Shown here: piece by piece, positions 22,389-33,400 of the stretch | Position numbering within the stretch: position 1 is the first letter of the stretch | Layout: every line of letters begins with the position of its first letter | Assembly: GCA_030386875.1 (NCBI GenBank) | Contig: CM059579.1 | Location: 92,074,253 to 92,138,252, forward strand | DNA: 64,000 bases | Reading direction: 5' to 3' | DNA from: Morinoia aosen | Taxonomy: Eukaryota; Arthropoda; Malacostraca; Amphipoda; Talitridae | Notes under the pieces: generated by a model | What the model saw: the letters and a program-made list of their open reading frames with translations, nothing else | The model's database searches: none | Told to the model about the DNA's origin: nothing | Made by a program: the position numbers and the translations under genes

Positions 22389-23660
22389 ATGACTTGGAAA
22401 GGTCCCTATACAGTAAAATCACGCCTGGGAACCTATACCTATACATTGGACGTGGATGGAAAAGTCAAAGTTTATCACATCAATCTCCTTCGCCAGTACC
22501 ACAATTGGGAGCAGCAAAGGTCCGCCTCAACAAGCGAGAACGGTCTTGAGGAAGGCGACGAGAGAGTAGAGGAAGCTTTTGCAGCGGTTGGCCTTGCCCT
22601 AGAACCTACCGGCGAAGAAGAAGAGCTCCACCGGAAAGAACCAGAGATACAGTCACCCGTCGGAGAAACCATTGAAGAGTGCCTCATCTCCTCTACGTTG
22701 ACTACAACACTACGCTCAGAACTCCAGGAACTACTTGGAGAAAATCGCGATCTCTTCACAGATACACCAGGAAGAACCAGCACGGCTGTTCATGAAATAA
22801 AATTGATGGATCCTACCAGTTTTCGACTTCAACATTCGTATCCACTTCCCCTAGCGCTGGAGCCTGAACTGCAGTCAAATTTAGAGAAGTGGATGAGGAT
22901 GGAAATCGTGACGCCATCCACATCACCTTACTATTCACCGTTCCTTGCCGTCCGGAAGAAAGACGGTACCCACCGATTTTATCTGGACTGCAGGCACCTC
23001 AACAGCCAGACAGTATTCGATGCTGAGCCAATAATAGACACCACTGCTATTTTCACCAATTTAGCTCGCAAAACAATGTTCAGCAAAATGGATCTGACCA
23101 GTGGATATTGGCAGGTACCTCTACACCTTGAGTCCAGCCAATACACCGCCTTCAAAACTAGGTCTGGCCTCTATGAATTCAACGTACTGCCTTTCGGCCT
23201 AGCAAATGCTCCAGCCACTTTTTCCAGCTTTATACGTCAAGTCACTGCAGGACTGCAAGATACCGAGGTCTACATGGACGACATCTTGATCGCCTCGATT
23301 ACCTGGGAAGACCACTGCGCAGCATTAGCTATACTGTTCGAAGCTCTTTCTCGAAATGGCCTTAAAGCAAAGCCGTCGAAGTGCGAATTCGGATTTGACA
23401 GCCTCCAGTATTTGGGTCATCACTGAGCAGTAATCAGATCCAGCCTCTGGAGAACCGAGTTGAAGCCTTGAAATCGCCCCCCCTCCCAAAAACAAAACGG
23501 GAGCTCAGAAGTTTTCTCGGTACAGTTGAGTACTACCAACAGTACATTCCAATCTACTCTCAACTGACTTCTAAACTCCATGGTTTCCTAAATAAGAACT
23601 CCCCCGAACAAATACCTTGGACCGATACAACAGAAGATCTTTTCGAAAGTTTGAAGACAG
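22389..23660 (+). pseudogene. Integrase C-terminal GPY/F module fused to RT and start of RNase H
   Basis: The frame 22389-23426 starts with WKGPYTVKSRLGTYTY...KVYHINLLRQY, the GPY/F module that closes Gypsy integrases. It continues in the same frame through an acidic linker into reverse transcriptase: FLAVRKKDGTHRFYLDCRHLN, FSKMDLTSGYWQVPL, LPFGLANAPATF, and YMDDILIAS at about 23272. A one-base shift near 23426 precedes the RT/RNase H connection (KRELRSFLGTVEYYQQYIP). At 23660 the coding sequence is cut by the LTR of the second Gypsy element, and its continuation is not found right of that element. Confidence 0.9.
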
Positions 23661-25291
23661 TGTGGTGTTCTCCCCCAGGCTGCAACACGCTTCGGGCAGA
23701 CTTTGAGCTATCTTTTTCTTGATAGGATAGCCCGAAGCGAGTGCCTGAGGTACAACCGTATTCGGCAGGATATGGACAACACGGGGGTAACACGGTAATT
23801 ATATTGGTGACTGTTAGGTACACGGAACACGGACCATTACACAGGGCCCTCGGTGACTACTATGAGCACTGTTCGTAAGCGTAAATAACGTAATGATTGG
23901 AACACAGCACTAATACGTGATGGTTGAAATACGATACTATTCGAGAAGTACGTGATGATTGAAACACAATCCTATGCGCGAATAGTACTAATACGTGATG
24001 ATTGAAATACAATACTATTCGAGAAGTACGTAATGATTGAAACACAATCCTGTGCGAGAATAGTACTGATACGTGATGATTGAAGCACAATCCTATTCGG
24101 GAATGACGTAATGATTGAAATACAATCCTATGCGAGAATTGCACAAATACGTGATGATTGAAGCACAATCCTATTCGGGAATGACGTAATGATTGAAACA
24201 CAAACCTATGTGAGAATAGTACAAATATGTGGTGATTGAAGTACAATCCTATTCGAGAATGACATAAATTGAAACATAATCCTATGCGAGAATAGCACAA
24301 ATACGTGATGATTGAAGCACAATCCTATTCGGGAATGACGTAATGATTGAAACACAATCCTATGCTAGAATAGCACAAATACGTGAGGATTGAAGCACAA
24401 TCCTATTCGGGAATGACGTAATGATTGAAACACAATCCTATGCGAGAATAGTACTAATACGTGATGATTGAAATACAATCCTATTCGGAAATGACATAAA
24501 TTACGTAATGATTGAAACACAGCACTAATAGTGGGTAACGTCCTCGAGGACGCTACTTACGAACGCAGCGGCGAGACGTGATGATTGGTGCTACGTCGTG
24601 CGACTGTTACGAACAGGTCAGCTGGTGCTAGCGGGGCGCCGAGACGAGGCTTGTCAGCTGGGTCGGGCCCAGCTGCCACGCGGTTCACCGTTGTAGCTGG
24701 TAAGTAGTTGCGGCGAGGCTAGCCGGCCGGAGCGGGCGAGAGATGTCGTAGAGCGGCTTGGCCGACGACGCCGGCGCGGGGCGTTGCAACGTGACACTTT
24801 TTTAAGGCTTTGAAACACCTTGAAGCGTCAAGACGCTACTAGGTTTAAGACCTTGCAACACCTTGGGGCGTCGATAGGCAGGGCCGGTCTCCGGAGCTTG
24901 GTGCAGGTACGCGAGAGACAAAGTCGATCTCGGAAGCTAGATGCAGGAACACGAGGCTGGTGCTGGAGATGTGACTTGAACGAGGACGAGGGCTTGAGTG
25001 AGTGGGAGCCTTGTTGGGGTCGCCTTATGTAGGCCTCGAGTGCAAGCCTTGAGTCCGGGCGTGAGTCCTGATTGGTCGCGAGTTTGTGGGCCTGTGGTGC
25101 TGGAGGCAGGAAGCCGTTGTAGCTTACGGGCACCTTTTCTCATAGTCGCGAGGCGGCATCTCTCAGGTCCCGTGTTTGGTTGACTAGGCGCTTCGGGTCC
25201 GGAGGTGCTCTGGAACGGATGCGGTTGTAGTCTGGAGGCAGCTTTTCTCAGGTCTTGTGGAGGTCCGCGGCTTGCCGCTGGGATCACCACA
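23661..25291 (-). mobile_element. 3' LTR (complete) of Gypsy element 2
   Basis: In element orientation the LTR starts TGTGGTG at 25291 and ends CACCACA at 23661, a perfect terminal inverted heptamer. It is 1,631 bp long. A purine-rich tract precedes it. The partner at 29339-30651 matches closely: outside the tandem array, roughly 660 bp show only about three differences. The LTR holds a 78-bp tandem array (23893-24525) and a GC-rich block at 24590-25290. Confidence 0.92.
23893..24525. repeat. 78-bp tandem array in the 3' LTR
   Basis: The unit is a dimer of two related halves of about 43 and 35 bp, each starting ACGTGATGATTGAA or ACGTAATGATTGAA and continuing ACACAATCCTAT. About eight units are present. 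As the period is divisible by three, one minus-strand frame stays open across the array and encodes a 26-residue repeat; there is no evidence it is a gene. Confidence 0.9.
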
Positions 25292-25325
25292 GGTGTCCCC
25301 CTCCTGTTTTTTTTTTTTTTTTAAA
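25292..25325 (-). promoter_or_regulatory. Polypurine tract of Gypsy element 2
   Basis: The minus strand reads a long A run followed by CAGGAGGGGGACACC directly upstream of the 3' LTR start. This is the expected plus-strand priming site. It lies just after the pol stop codon. Confidence 0.8.
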
Positions 25326-25328
25326 CAC

Positions 25329-26906
25329 TTAGTACCTCACTGGTGGTCTGCTTTCTCTGCCGTATTTAGTGAATACTGCCTGTTTTGCTGTTTCAGGGAT
25401 TGCTGTGCCTGTTCCAGGGAACGGAACTCCCTCATATACTTCGTAGTTTGTTGATCTCGGTGCCTTAGCCTGTTGTTGAGGTTTATCCTCGATGGTGGGT
25501 AGGTACGCTGCTTTGACCCTTTCCGTCGCGATGTTAGCTTTTTTTCCTTGTATATCTACGGTGATGTAGTTTAATGTCCTTTGGAGCACGGGAAAGGGAC
25601 CTGCGTAGGGTTTCTGTAAGGGTCTTCTGTGCCCCCCGTGTTTCACGAAGACGTTGGTCGCCTTGTATAGAGCGCTCGGGACATTGGCTTTTTGAGGTCC
25701 CTGTTGTCGTGGCAGTATTGGCTGCAGATTTGTCACTCGTTTTTTTAGGCATTGTAGAAATTCTCTGGCGGGCCGGTCTCCTTTTTCTTTCTCGGGTAGC
25801 TCTCCTGCGAGGCGCAATGTTTGTCCGTATACCATTTCGGCGGGGGAGATGTTTGCGTCCGTGTGTGGCGTGGCTCGGATGTTAAGCAGTATGAGGGGTA
25901 GTGCGTCTGCCCAGTCTGCGTCAGTGACCGTAGCTTTTAACGCCTCCTTCAATCTTCTGTGCATCCTCTCCACCAGTCCGTTGCTCTGCGAGTGGTACAC
26001 TGTCGTTCGCTGTCTCTCAGCGCCCAGCGCCGTCAGCAAGTTTTTCCATAAGTTAGACTCGAACTGGACGCCTTGGTCCGTGATGATCGTTGTTGGAGCG
26101 CCGAATGATGCTACCCAGTCTTTTAGGAATGCCCGTGCTATTGTTTCTGCCGTACAATCGGCCATTGGGGTAGCGGTGCACCATCTGGTGAAGCGGTCAA
26201 TGCACGTCAGCAGGTACCGTTTGTTTTGTGACACGGGTAGTGGTCCGACGATATCGATGTGTATCGTCTGGAACCGTTCCTTGGGTACCGGCATCTTCCC
26301 GGGCGGGCATTTGGTGTGCCTTATTATTTTGCTTGTCTGGCATGGAATGCACTCGCGTGTCCACTTGCCGACGTCTTTGTTGAGTCCGGGCCAGATTACT
26401 CGCTGCCTCAAGAGGTCCCTTGTTGCTTGTATGCCGGGATGACTCGCCCCGTGGAAATGCTGAAATACGTTCTTTCTGCAGCATTCCGGGATGTATGGTC
26501 TCCGTAGGCCTGTTGACACGTCGCACCAGAGGGGTGGTTTACCGGTCTGTGTGATTATGGGGCGTAGTTTGAGCGCGTTCTTTGATGCTGGGTGCAGCAG
26601 TTCTTCTAATTCTGCGTCTCTGTTTTGTTCGGTCATTATTTTGTCGTAGTTGATCGCGGGTCCTTTAGGTATTATTGTTGACACCAGACGTGATAGCGCG
26701 TCTGCGACCGTGTTGTTGTCGCCGCTGATGTGCTTGATTTCGCAGTCGAACTGTGAGAGGTAGGAGAGCTGTCTTGCTACCCGGGGGCTGTTGCCTTCCG
26801 TGGCTTTTTGCAGGGCAAAACAGAGCGGTTTATGGTCTGTCATGATTTCGAAGCTTCGGCCTTCCAAAAAATGCTCGAAGTGTTTCACTGCGAGGAATAT
26901 CGCCAT
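25329..26906 (-). CDS. Gypsy element 2 RNase H (C-terminal part) and integrase
   Basis: The 525-residue frame begins inside RNase H (MAIFLAVKHFEHFLEGR). The rest is integrase: zinc domain HGASHPG...CIPCQ; catalytic D in IDIVGPLP, D in ITDQGVQF and E in QSNGLVERMHRRL; then a C-terminal domain with HGGHRRPLQKPYAGPFPVL. The true start is not the ATG at 26906: the RT/RNase H frame upstream flows into this one through a single-base deletion in an A run near 26950. Repair of that one position would give one long pol, so the loss is recent. The frame ends 4 bases before the polypurine tract. Confidence 0.9.
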   Translation of the reverse strand: MAIFLAVKHFEHFLEGRSFEIMTDHKPLCFALQKATEGNSPRVARQLSYLSQFDCEIKHISGDNNTVADALSRLVSTIIPKGPAINYDKIMTEQNRDAELEELLHPASKNALKLRPIITQTGKPPLWCDVSTGLRRPYIPECCRKNVFQHFHGASHPGIQATRDLLRQRVIWPGLNKDVGKWTRECIPCQTSKIIRHTKCPPGKMPVPKERFQTIHIDIVGPLPVSQNKRYLLTCIDRFTRWCTATPMADCTAETIARAFLKDWVASFGAPTTIITDQGVQFESNLWKNLLTALGAERQRTTVYHSQSNGLVERMHRRLKEALKATVTDADWADALPLILLNIRATPHTDANISPAEMVYGQTLRLAGELPEKEKGDRPAREFLQCLKKRVTNLQPILPRQQGPQKANVPSALYKATNVFVKHGGHRRPLQKPYAGPFPVLQRTLNYITVDIQGKKANIATERVKAAYLPTIEDKPQQQAKAPRSTNYEVYEGVPFPGTGTAIPETAKQAVFTKYGRESRPPVRY

Positions 26907-26947
26907 TAGTTCGCGGTCGTAGGTGCTGTATTTACGTTGGGTGTCGT

Positions 26948-29299
26948 CTAGTTTTTGGAGAAAAATGCTACGGGGCGCTGTTCTTGCCCGACTTTTTGTT
27001 GTAGTACGGCGCCGACTGCGGTTCCTGATGCGTCTGTGATTAAGGTGCTTTTGCCTTCTGGAGCGGGGTGCGCTAGCAAGGTGAGTTGCGAGATCTCGCG
27101 TTTTAGGCTAGTGAACGCTGCGTCTAGTTCTGTTGTCCAGTTGATAATTTTCTTTGAGTTTTTGGAGTATCCTTTTGTCAATCCGGTCAGAGCTTGCATC
27201 TTTTCTGCTGCGGCTGGGAGGAATCGGTGGTAATAGTTGACTATTCCTAGGAATTGTCGTAGCTTTTTTACTGTTGCTGGTTGGGGAAAACTGCATATTT
27301 CCTCTATTTTCTGAGGGAGTGGTGAGATTCCGCCGGCTGACACTCTGTGTCCGAGAAAGTCTAGCTCGGGCACTCCGAAAATGCACTTGGCGGGGTGCAC
27401 GCGCAGTCCTTCTCCTTGTAGCCGTTGGAAGAGTTGTCGGAGGTGTTTTTGGTGCTCCTCTGCGTTTGCGGACGCTATCAGTATGTCGTCGATGTATGCC
27501 GTTACGAAGTCCATGTCTCTTGTTACCGCGTCGATGTATCGTTGGAACGTTTGGGCTGCGTTCCGCAGCCCGAATGACATCACGGTGTATTCGTACAGCC
27601 CGAATGGTGTGGTGATGGCCGTTTTCTGGATGTCCTCGTTTTTGACGGGTATTAGGTGATAGGCTTTGACGAGGTCGATTTTGGAGAAGATTGTTTTGTT
27701 ATGCAGTTTGTAATGGAAGTCTTGACAGTGTGGTATTGGGTAACGGTCAGGTTTGGTGCTTGCGTTCAGTCGTCTGTAGTCTCCGCAGATTCTCCATGCC
27801 CCGGGTTCGGCTGCCTTTGGTACCATGTGCATGGGTGATGCCCAGGCGCTCTTCGACGGCCTGATGATGCCATGTTCCAGCATTTCCTTGAATTCTTGTC
27901 GCGCCGCTTCCAATTTTTCCGGAGACAGTCTCCTTGGTCGTGCATATACTGGGGGTCCGGTTGTTTCGATGTGGTGTTCTACGTCGATTTTCTTTTGTGT
28001 GTGCCGGATGTGTTGGGAGGTCGGTAGTATTCCGGGGTATTCCTCGTACAATGTGTTGAATTCCGGGGCGGTTTGGTGTTCGATCCTGTGCACTCGTTGG
28101 CTTCTTGAAACGACACGTTTGCAGGGTACTTTGGTTCCGGAAGTTTGGGCGTATAGGCTTGCGTTTGCGGTGTCGACGCTTAGCTGGTGTGCGGCGAGGA
28201 AATCCATGCCAATGATCGGTTGTCCCACGTCCGCTTCTATGAAGTTCCAACTTACGGGCCATAGGGGGTTGAGCAGGATGATGCGCTCAGTCGTCCCGTA
28301 AGAAGCTATGGGGGTGTTGTTGGCGGCGAGTAAGTCGTAGGACGGGGGTTTGAGCGTGTGTTTCTTTTTAGCTGGTACTAGGCTGACGGCTGAACCGGTG
28401 TCGATGAGGTATCGTACGTTGCCGGTGTCTGTGACGTACATTAGCTCGCCTTTTTTTGTCTGTGCGGAGACTGGGGCGTTTACCATTCTCCGCGGTCGTC
28501 GTTTTCCCGCGAAACTGCAAGGTTGGGTACAGTTTCTTGCTCGGTTACCGAAAGTTTGGTGGTAATAGCAGATTGCTTGGTCCTGCTTGATTCTTGTATT
28601 GCTTCTGTTTCCGTACCTAGGTCCTGTGGTTTGGTTTCGCCAATTTTCTGCTTGCTTCTTGTTTTCCTGTGGGCGTGAAGCATTTGCCAGCATTTTCTTG
28701 AGTTCTGCTATTTCCTGTAGGGCTTTGTCAAATTCCGCTCTTGAGACGGTAAGAGATGGTGGTTGTTTGATGGCAGTAACGGCGATGGGTTCACTCATGG
28801 CAGTTTGGCAAGCGGTTTGCCTTGCTATGATCTGATCTGCGATTACTCTGTATTCTTCGTCCATTTTTCCCCTGCCTAGTGCCTCGATCAGCGGTTGTGC
28901 TGTGATTGGTAGCTTTGCGAGGTGCATGGAACGGATGACGGACGGTGGTAGGGGTGCTTGCCTGCAGCTGTTCAGTCGTTTCATTTCGAGGAGCGATTCT
29001 GATGGCGTATTGTCTCCCATGGTAGTTTTGACGATGGTGTCGTAGTTTGCTTCCTCGTCGTGTCGCACGAAACGGTGCGTTAATGCGGCTTTTAATGCGT
29101 CGTATTTGTCGTTTGCCGGTGGGTTCAGGAGTATTTCTTGGATCTCGGATACGATGTGTGTTGGGAGTCCTCCTAGTAACGCTCCGAACTTTGCGCTGTC
29201 GTCCAGGTTTGGTACTTGTGCGAGGAACACGTCGCAATGCAGTAACCATCCTTTCACATCTCCGCTGAATGCGGGCAACCGGATATCTTTCCCAGCCAT
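26948..29299 (-). CDS. Gypsy element 2 Gag-protease-RT
   Basis: The 783-residue frame starts at an ATG only 40 bases after the 5' LTR. Residues 1-210 are Gag ([21 protein letters not shown]) ending in a coiled-coil segment ([16 protein letters not shown]). A Cys/His motif follows (C244, H247, C257, C261; CYYHQTFG type). Protease has [12 protein letters not shown] with D300. Reverse transcriptase has [41 protein letters not shown] and YIDD at 602-605. RNase H opens with [16 protein letters not shown]. Gag and pol share one frame. A stop at 26948 follows a one-base loss in an A run. Confidence 0.93.
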   Translation of the reverse strand: MAGKDIRLPAFSGDVKGWLLHCDVFLAQVPNLDDSAKFGALLGGLPTHIVSEIQEILLNPPANDKYDALKAALTHRFVRHDEEANYDTIVKTTMGDNTPSESLLEMKRLNSCRQAPLPPSVIRSMHLAKLPITAQPLIEALGRGKMDEEYRVIADQIIARQTACQTAMSEPIAVTAIKQPPSLTVSRAEFDKALQEIAELKKMLANASRPQENKKQAENWRNQTTGPRYGNRSNTRIKQDQAICYYHQTFGNRARNCTQPCSFAGKRRPRRMVNAPVSAQTKKGELMYVTDTGNVRYLIDTGSAVSLVPAKKKHTLKPPSYDLLAANNTPIASYGTTERIILLNPLWPVSWNFIEADVGQPIIGMDFLAAHQLSVDTANASLYAQTSGTKVPCKRVVSRSQRVHRIEHQTAPEFNTLYEEYPGILPTSQHIRHTQKKIDVEHHIETTGPPVYARPRRLSPEKLEAARQEFKEMLEHGIIRPSKSAWASPMHMVPKAAEPGAWRICGDYRRLNASTKPDRYPIPHCQDFHYKLHNKTIFSKIDLVKAYHLIPVKNEDIQKTAITTPFGLYEYTVMSFGLRNAAQTFQRYIDAVTRDMDFVTAYIDDILIASANAEEHQKHLRQLFQRLQGEGLRVHPAKCIFGVPELDFLGHRVSAGGISPLPQKIEEICSFPQPATVKKLRQFLGIVNYYHRFLPAAAEKMQALTGLTKGYSKNSKKIINWTTELDAAFTSLKREISQLTLLAHPAPEGKSTLITDASGTAVGAVLQQKVGQEQRPVAFFSKN

Positions 29300-29338
29300 G
29301 CCTCCTATTGCCTGCCGAATACCTCTGGGGTCAACCAG

Positions 29339-30651
29339 TGTGGTGTTCTCCCCCAGGCTGCAACACGCTTCGGGCAGACTTTGAGCTATCTTTTTCTTGA
29401 TAGGATAGCCCGAAGCGAGTGCCTGAGGTACAACCGTATTCGGCAGGATATGGACAACACGGGGGTAACACGGTAATTATATTGGTGACTGTTAGGTACA
29501 CGGAACACGGACCATTACACAGGGCCCTCGGTGACTACTATGAGCACTGTTCGTAAGCGTAAATTACGTAATGATTGGAACACAGCACTAATACGTGATG
29601 GTTGAAATACGATACTATTCGAGAAGTACGTGATGATTGAAACACAATCCTATGCGCGAATAGTACTAATACGTGATGATTGAAGTACAATCCTATTCGA
29701 GAATGACATAAATTGAAACACAATCCTATGCGAGAATAGCACAAATACGTGATGATTGAAGCACAATCCTATTCGGGAATGACGTAATGATTGAAACACA
29801 ATCCTATGCTAGAATAGCACAAATACGTGATGATTGAAGCACAATCCTATTCGGGAATGACGTAATGATTGAAACACAATCCTATACGAGAATAGTACTA
29901 ATACGTGATGATTGAAATACAATCCTATTCGAAAATGACATAAATTACGTAATGATTGAAACACAGCACTAATAGTGGGTAACGTCCGCAAGGACGCTAC
30001 TTACGAACGCAGCGGCGAGACGTGATGATTGGTGCTACGTCGTGCGACTGTTACGAACAGGTCAGCTGGTGCTAGCGGGGCGCCGAGACGAGGCTTGTCA
30101 GCTGGGTCGGGCCCAGCTGCCACGCGGTTCACCGTTGTAGCTGGTAAGTAGTTGCGGCGAGGCTAGCCGGCCGGAGCGGGCGAGAGATGTCGTAGAGCGG
30201 CTTGGCCGACGACGCCGGCGCGGGGCGTTGCAACGTGACACTTTTTTAAGGCTTTGAAACACCTTGAAGCGTCAAGACGCTACTAGGTTTAAGACCTTGC
30301 AACACCTTGGGGCGTCGATAGGCAGGGCCGGTCTCCGGAGCTTGGTGCAGGTACGCGAGAGACTAAGTCGATCTCGGAAGCTAGATGCAGGAACACGAGG
30401 CTGGTGCTGGAGATGTGACTTGAACGAGGACGAGGGCTTGAGTGAGTGGGAGCCTTGTTGGGGTCGCCTTATGTAGGCCTCGAGTGCAAGCCTTGAGTCC
30501 GGGCGTGAGTCCTGATTGGTCGCGAGTTTGTGGGCCTGTGGTGCTGGAGGCAGGAAGCCGTTGTAGCTTACGGGCACCTTTTCTCATAGTCGCGAGGCGG
30601 CATCTCTCAGGTCCCGTGTTTGGTTGACTAGGCGCTTCGGGTCCGGAGGTG
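29339..30651 (-). mobile_element. 5' LTR of Gypsy element 2, missing its first 84 bp
   Basis: Sequence matches the 3' LTR from its CACCACA end at 29339 up to 30651. There it changes abruptly to unrelated AT-rich DNA; the outer 84 bp present in the 3' LTR (25208-25291) are absent. It is shorter than the shared portion of the 3' LTR by 234 bp, three 78-bp units. The candidate primer binding site TGGTTGACCCCAGAGG starts 1 base after the LTR; I do not recognise the tRNA. Confidence 0.9.
29571..29975. repeat. 78-bp tandem array in the 5' LTR
   Basis: Same dimeric unit as the array in the other LTR, with about three units fewer. Confidence 0.9.
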
Positions 30652-31499
30652 TAAATTTATTGTAAATTTCTGTTGTAAATCTTGTGCTCCTACCGAGGTT
30701 GGCCTGAACTATCTGTGAAAAATCCGCCTTCGAAATTGACCTTAGAGAAAATGCCTGCCAACACAGCTCACTTTTTCTTCGTACGCCTGCTGTCTCGCTG
30801 CGCATACCATTCACCATTCGGTACGCACGCAATCCCGTATCTTAATTCATTTTCTGTCACCATTTAACAGAATTGTCGGCATGACTCATCCGCCGAGCTC
30901 ATAAGATTTACTTGGGGTGGCCGCCGCTGCTAAACCCTCTGGCCAGCGTGGAGCTTCGGCGCTGGGAGTGACGTGGGCAGAAGACAGATCTCACACCAAC
31001 GTTATTGATCGATTAGGTAAATCTATTGGTACTTGGAGCCATTATTTGAAGTTGGTTCACAGACACGATTAACCACGTTCTTGGCCCGAAGAGAAAAGAT
31101 CCCAAACTTGTTAATTTTCGGGACGTTAGGACGGTTGTCCATTTTTTTGCTGTAAATGAATCACTCCTCAGGAGTAATGTCGATATTATGTACCGTGTAG
31201 GCTTAATTCAATGAAATGTTTGATTTTTACTCTATTGCTCTGAATTTAAACTGGTTTTCTTTCGTTTCTTTCAGGAGGTTTCTCGATGCAGGAGGTGAGG
31301 CAGAAAGCGAGCTAAAGTATTTGCATCTTTTCAAAATAAATTTAAAACTTTGCCGTAATAATTCTCCTTCATCTCTATCACGATTTCTGTATGCTATGCA
31401 AGAAAATATTTGCATAAGACTTAAACGAGGCTTTTTAAGGAAATTTTCGCATAGAGCCAAAAGAACGGGTTATCTATGCATAAAGTGTCTCCTTGCACC
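30652..31499. other. Unassigned sequence right of the truncated LTR
   Basis: No gene or repeat recognised. It is not the missing continuation of the outer Gypsy element, so the right flank of the nest was deleted or rearranged. Confidence 0.5.
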
Positions 31500-31690
31500 C
31501 TACGTTATTAAAACAGGGTCATGAAACAAGGAAAAAGTTAAAGTAAAAGGATAGTAGTCAACAGAAAAAAGATGCTTCGTAACGAAACAAGTGCATTCTA
31601 TTTGAATGAAAATGAGTTTCAAACCTCCAGCTGGGCTTCACATCATTTCCTTGCGAAGATCGTAACTATGACTAATACTGTTAATAAATA
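31500..31690 (+). repeat. R1 dispersed repeat, 5'-truncated diverged copy
   Basis: CATGAAACAAGGAAAAAGTT, AAAAAGATGCTTCGTAAC and CCTCCAGCTGGGCTTCACAT match blocks of R1 in order but with more changes than the other copies. Confidence 0.5.
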
Positions 31691-32546
31691 GCAGTAGCTG
31701 TATCATCCTCACAAAAATTTGCCCCAATATTGTTCATGCAAAAATTGATTGCGTTACGTGTGCATGCGTTGTGGACTCATATGAGGTGATTTCAATAAAA
31801 ATTATCGAAAACTCGCAAATAACTCAGAGCGATTTGTGTGAACATGCTTATGGAAGCTGAATTTTCTCAAAAAATTTATTATCCTACCAACGAGGTGGAA
31901 TTAACGCGTTTTGATAATTACTGCTATTAGATTTTGGCCAGGAAACGTGGCATGCTCGAAGCACACAACTCGTTCGCACTGTACATGGTATTCAAGATTT
32001 CAAGTTTTATTGGAATAAGAAAAAAAGAAATTCAACCACCTTTCATGGATCGGAATGGAATCAACGTTACACTTGGTTTTTGTTGGACTCTTTCAAGTTT
32101 TGAACGCTGCCCATATTGTCTATCATTCAATGTCTCAAAATCTTTTAACACCTAGAATATATTTTCACTTTTTCTCACGTATCCTAAGTAGGCACTATTT
32201 TTTCTTGTGACATAAAGGCATTGTTCATATTCAAGCCATTAGTACTTCACAACAATCACCGACACCTATACAACGGAAAAGATGTCAACCTTTTTTAGTT
32301 TTATCTAAACATTTTTTCTAAAGATCCCACAATCGTTAGGCCAGTTTGGCGACAAAAATGCTTAAAACAATGCAGACATTGAACTATCTCATGAACCGCT
32401 TTGACTACTTGCAATAAATTCATTACACCCTATACACTGTGACTAGATGTTAATTAAGGGGACCATCCGGATTTTTGAACTTTTTTTGTCCGATTCATTT
32501 GAAAATTGGCCATTATATGTATTCTTTGAAAGTAAACTTTTGTGCC

Positions 32547-32845
32547 GCCATAGCCATGTGGTATAGGTTCTGCCGCCGTGCGGCAAGGACCCGGGATCGA
32601 GTCTCGGCGCTGGCAGTGGCGATTTTCTCTGTTGGGTATAGAAGGAAAATTCCAAGCACAATACCCCACTCCACCCAGGTGTCTGAAATGGGTACCGGTC
32701 TCGACCGGGGGAAAGCGTTATGGCGTCCTGGCGTTAGTTATAAGGCATTTGAAAATCCAATGTAAAAGGTGATACATGTACCAGGCTTGATTGGAAATAA
32801 AGCATCCGTAGATGCCTTCATTATTATTATTATTATTATTATTAC
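32547..32845 (+). mobile_element. tRNA-derived SINE, S1 body with a different head
   Basis: The head has an A-box-like TAGCCATGTGGTATAGG and a B-box-like GGGATCGAGTCTC. The body and tail (CAATACCCCACTC, GAAATGGGTACCGG, CAGGCTTGATTGGAAATAAA) match the S1 SINEs at 6064 and 33122. The tail ends in an (ATT)n microsatellite at 32818-32843. Confidence 0.85.
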
Positions 32846-33121
32846 TTGTCACTTTTTCGAATTAGGCCTTATTTTTTTACGAAAAATATATTTTTGGTAC
32901 ATTTTTACGTACATTTCAAGACATATCAACTCATTGAGTTCTGATGCTAGAATAAAACCAGACAGTTTTAGAATCCTTGGAGCATTTCTAACAAAAGAAG
33001 GTTGTAAAATTTTAACATTTTGAAAGAAAAAATTTGTGATAAGGGATATTTTATCATTACTTTATTATAAAATTATAATTTTATTTGTGATAAGGGATAT
33101 CGTATAATTTATTGTGTACTT

Positions 33122-33400
33122 TCCGTGGCACAGCGGTTAAGGGATCGGACTTGTATGCTGGAAGTCGCGGGTTCGTTCCCAGCGCTGGCGCGGAGATTTT
33201 CACCGTTGGGTATAAGGTAAAGCTGAAGCACAATACCCCACTCAACCCAGGTTTCGGAAATGGGTACCGGCTTTACGGGGGAACCGTCATGGTGTCCTTT
33301 ATATATAGGGTTAGTTATAAGAGATTTGAAAAACCAATGCTAAGATCATATGTATCAGGCTTGATTGGAAATAAAGCATCCCAAAGATGCCGATATTAAC
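33122..33400 (+). mobile_element. tRNA-derived SINE, family S1
   Basis: TCCGTGGCACAGCGGTTAAG opens the head and GGTTCGTTCCC is the B box. The body is close to the copy at 6064-6340, and the tail ends GCCGATATTAACC. Identity by eye is above 90 percent over 270 bp. Confidence 0.9.

Noticed and set aside
23860-24300. 146-codon minus-strand frame with 26-residue repeats
   Set aside because: Open only because the tandem period is divisible by three; it lies inside an LTR and has no protein-family signal.
23893-24525. CRISPR-like array of regularly spaced repeats
   Set aside because: Units are continuous 78-bp tandem repeats without unique spacers, lie within a eukaryotic LTR, and recur in the partner LTR.
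25574-25885. Plus-strand frames across Gypsy 2
   Set aside because: Antisense shadows of the integrase and RT frames, with no motifs of their own.
33122-33195. tRNA gene
   Set aside because: A and B boxes are present but the acceptor stem does not close, and the sequence continues into a SINE body shared with other copies.
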